Assembly (NCBI GenBank): GCA_963920665.1
Contig: OY987271.1
Coordinates: 498,501-562,500 of the forward strand
Reading direction: 5' to 3'
DNA length: 64,000 nucleotides
Origin: Straminergon stramineum
Taxonomy: Eukaryota; Streptophyta; Bryopsida; Hypnales; Calliergonaceae
Positions 61,701-64,000 of the stretch are shown piece by piece. The position numbers and the translations under genes are program-made. The notes under the pieces are model-generated. The model ran no database searches. It saw nothing but the letters and a program-made list of their open reading frames with translations, and was not told the DNA's origin. Positions within the stretch are counted from its first letter, which is position 1. The number at the start of each line of letters is the position of its first letter.

Positions 61701-64000
61701 GGGGTTTGTATGCTGAGTTCACACCTGAGAAGGTATCATCTTTCTCAAAACTCTAGTACGATGTGTGTGGAACCAAATATCATTCCTTGTTTTCGCATTC
61801 CGGACTTTTAAATAGTTCTAACTCCTTATCCTCAAAATTGGACTGCGCCACTTGGTTTTGGGTTCTGAAGGGGGACTCTGGTTTGTTTGTTGGCAGTTGG
61901 AAAAGCTTGTGTCTCCCCAGGGTGATCATCATGATGCTGTTGGCTTCAGCTATTACCTCCAGTTCCACCTGCACTCACAACTGACAGCAGTGAGAGACTA
62001 TGCGATGAAAAAGAACGTTGTGCTCAAAGGAGATTTGCCCATTGGTGTAGATCGCAACAGTGTCGATACATGGCAATTTCCCAGTCTTTTCCGCATGACT
62101 GCATCTACTGGGGCTCCACCAGATTATTTCGATATGAATGGACAGAACTGGGGATTTCCGACCTATGTCTGGGAGGAAATGGCCAAGGATAATTATGGTT
62201 GGTGGAGAGCTCGGCTATCTCAGGTCAGAGTGTTTCCTCTACATTAATGTGTGGAGCGGTCCATGCTGACATTATGTTATACTAGACGAATGAATCAACG
62301 TGTTTTTAAAGTGTCTGGTTTGTCCCTTCTCGGAACTTCGGGTCATTGAGTATTTGGCCTGGGTATCGCTGTCCTTAGAAAAAAGTAGTGATTATGTTTT
62401 GCTATGCTGTTAGTCATTTTCTATGCAATTTTTGTACTTATCACTGAATCCTTTTGTTTTCCAGATGGCGAAGTACTTCAGTGCATACAGGATAGATCAT
62501 GTTTTGGGGTTCTTCCGTATATGGGAAATGCCTGATCATGCTGTGACCGGACTTATGGGAAGATTCAGGCCATCTATTCCTCTCAGCACTGTAAGTTGTG
62601 ACCTGTATTTATGAGAATTTTGTATAAAGCACAATTCTTGTATAATATTCTTTCCGTGAATCTTGGCGTGGACGAATTTCACGTGGATGCTTTTTTTTAC
62701 GTTTGCCTAGAGTACGTAAGCTCTTTCTGCTGGACTTCAGTTGACGATCATCCATTGGCGCTTGCAGGAGGAATTGGAAAGAGAAGGAATCTGGGACTTC
62801 AATCGGTTGAGTACACCATATGTGCGTTGTCATATTCTTATCGGAAAATTCGGGGATAGATGGACGGAAGTTGCCGATAAGTATTTCGATGAGTTTGAAC
62901 ACTTATGCTATCAGTTCAAGGAGCAGTATAATACCGAGAAAAAGATCGTTGTTGCGACGACGTTGGAAGACGATGCTCCTGAATCTGCTGTGCAAGAAGC
63001 TGAAGCAGACCAAGCCCGACTCTTTGAACTACTACATGTAAAATTCAATCCTTGTAATATCTTTTGTTTCAAACTATTTTATTCCCTCCATGATGCCTCG
63101 AGGATGAAGCAGAAATTAGATAGTTGAATATTGCAAATACTGCACACTTAGGAGAAAGTTGGTTTGAGAAATTTGATATTTTTGATATGAACTAATGGAT
63201 TTACACATACAATATTTTCATGTTCATTTTTTGCAGGAAGTTCTGCTTATGCGAGACTCAGAGGATCCAGCGAAATTTTACCCACGTTTTGGACTCGACC
63301 AAACAGCTAGTTTTGACGAACTGGATGACCACAGGTACGATGCTTCTTCTCTATTGTGCTGGTATTGGTGAGTCAGATTCATCGTCATTTTCCGAAGATC
63401 CGAGTATTTTCAATTTTTGAATACGCTGCCTTACGAACGCAAATTGCTTGCTTCCTCTTGCAGTAAGAACGTCCTGAGGAGCAAGTATCATGACTACTTC
63501 TTCCATCGTCAAGAGCAGTTATGGCGTGACAATGCTCTCATGACTTTGCCTGCTTTGCTGAATTCGTCTGATATGCTATGCTGCGGAGAAGATCTTGGGA
63601 TGGTTCCAGCTTGCGTGCAACCAGTGAGTGCCTGGATGATCTTTTGGATATTCGACTTTTGAGGTTGTATCTTTCATGAGATGGGAGGGTTTCAACTTAT
63701 TTGTGACTTCTTCATAGGATTGCGCAGTCTAAATATAGTTTCCTACACAATGGTGCACAAAATTTAATTTTAATGTGTAAATATATGGATGTAGGTTTTG
63801 AGCGAGCTTGGACTACTTGGTTTAAGAATTCAGCGCATGCCTAGTGCTTCAGGACAGGAATTTGGCAATCCAGCTGAGTATGAATACATGACAGTGTGTG
63901 CTCCGTCTTGTCACGATTCGTCTACGATGCGAGCGTGGTGGGAGGAGGATAGAGATAGGAGGGAGCGGTTCTTGAAGACCATGTTCAACATCAATGAAAT
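58716..64000 (+). CDS. DPE2: 4-alpha-glucanotransferase DPE2 (3' end beyond window)
   Basis: DPE2 is the cytosolic disproportionating enzyme that releases one glucose of maltose and transfers the other to a heteroglycan, a step of night-time starch use. Exons: 58716-59078, 59618-59750, 59949-60004, 60176-60433, 60634-60830, 61131-61209, 61358-61516, 61631-61732, 61897-62223, 62465-62590, 62768-63037, 63237-63334, 63464-63623, 63795 to the edge. All junctions are GT-AG and in phase, giving 844 residues; the family has about 950. CBM20 starch-binding domains lie at about 16-118 and 168-270. The GH77 domain starts near 275 (WRGTGVAVPVFSLRS). The nucleophile is Asp569 in YRIDH, the acid/base Glu765 in GEDLG, and the third acid Asp817 in CHDSST. 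The DPE2-specific insert lies between the first two (about 600-720). No transit peptide, as expected. All key residues are present. Confidence 0.97.

Overview
The window is nuclear DNA from a green plant-lineage (streptophyte) genome. Two ordinary plant housekeeping genes with many small GT-AG introns sit at the two ends, both on the + strand. About 53.9 kb of AT-rich, repeat-filled intergenic DNA separates them. The exact lineage (moss, fern, lycophyte, charophyte or other) cannot be fixed from sequence alone.

Left end (447-4836): an organellar-type histidyl-tRNA synthetase. Eleven exons from ATG 927 are well supported by homology and reading phase. A further 5' exon (447-555), encoding an arginine-rich transit-peptide-like leader, joins in phase. 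Intron 4 of the conserved part appears to be a GC-AG intron.

Right end (58716 to the window edge): DPE2, the cytosolic maltose-metabolising 4-alpha-glucanotransferase, with two CBM20 starch-binding domains followed by a GH77 catalytic domain. Fourteen exons are visible and the last runs off the window. The two genes are not functionally linked.

Middle (about 4.9-57.8 kb): no intact host gene was found. The dominant feature is a set of non-autonomous DNA elements that begin CCC(C/T), end (A/G)GGG and are flanked by TTAA. They fall into at least five sequence families: A about 945 bp, B about 650 bp, C about 223 bp, D about 580 bp and G 581 bp. This is the signature of piggyBac-type transposition. 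One family A copy (7513-8459) split a foldback element, and the opposite arm of that foldback still shows the unoccupied TTAA site. A separate short repeat family E (about 165-175 bp, ends CCAAGGG-like) is present ten times plus a fragment, clustered at 6.7-7.1 and 26.3-30.2 kb. There are also three foldback hairpins, a tRNA-related SINE, LINE 3' ends, compound microsatellites and a decayed hAT-superfamily transposase on the minus strand (53.78-56.35 kb).

No rRNA genes, genuine tRNA genes, CRISPR arrays or prokaryotic operons were seen. All assignments come from reading and conceptual splicing; no database search was run.
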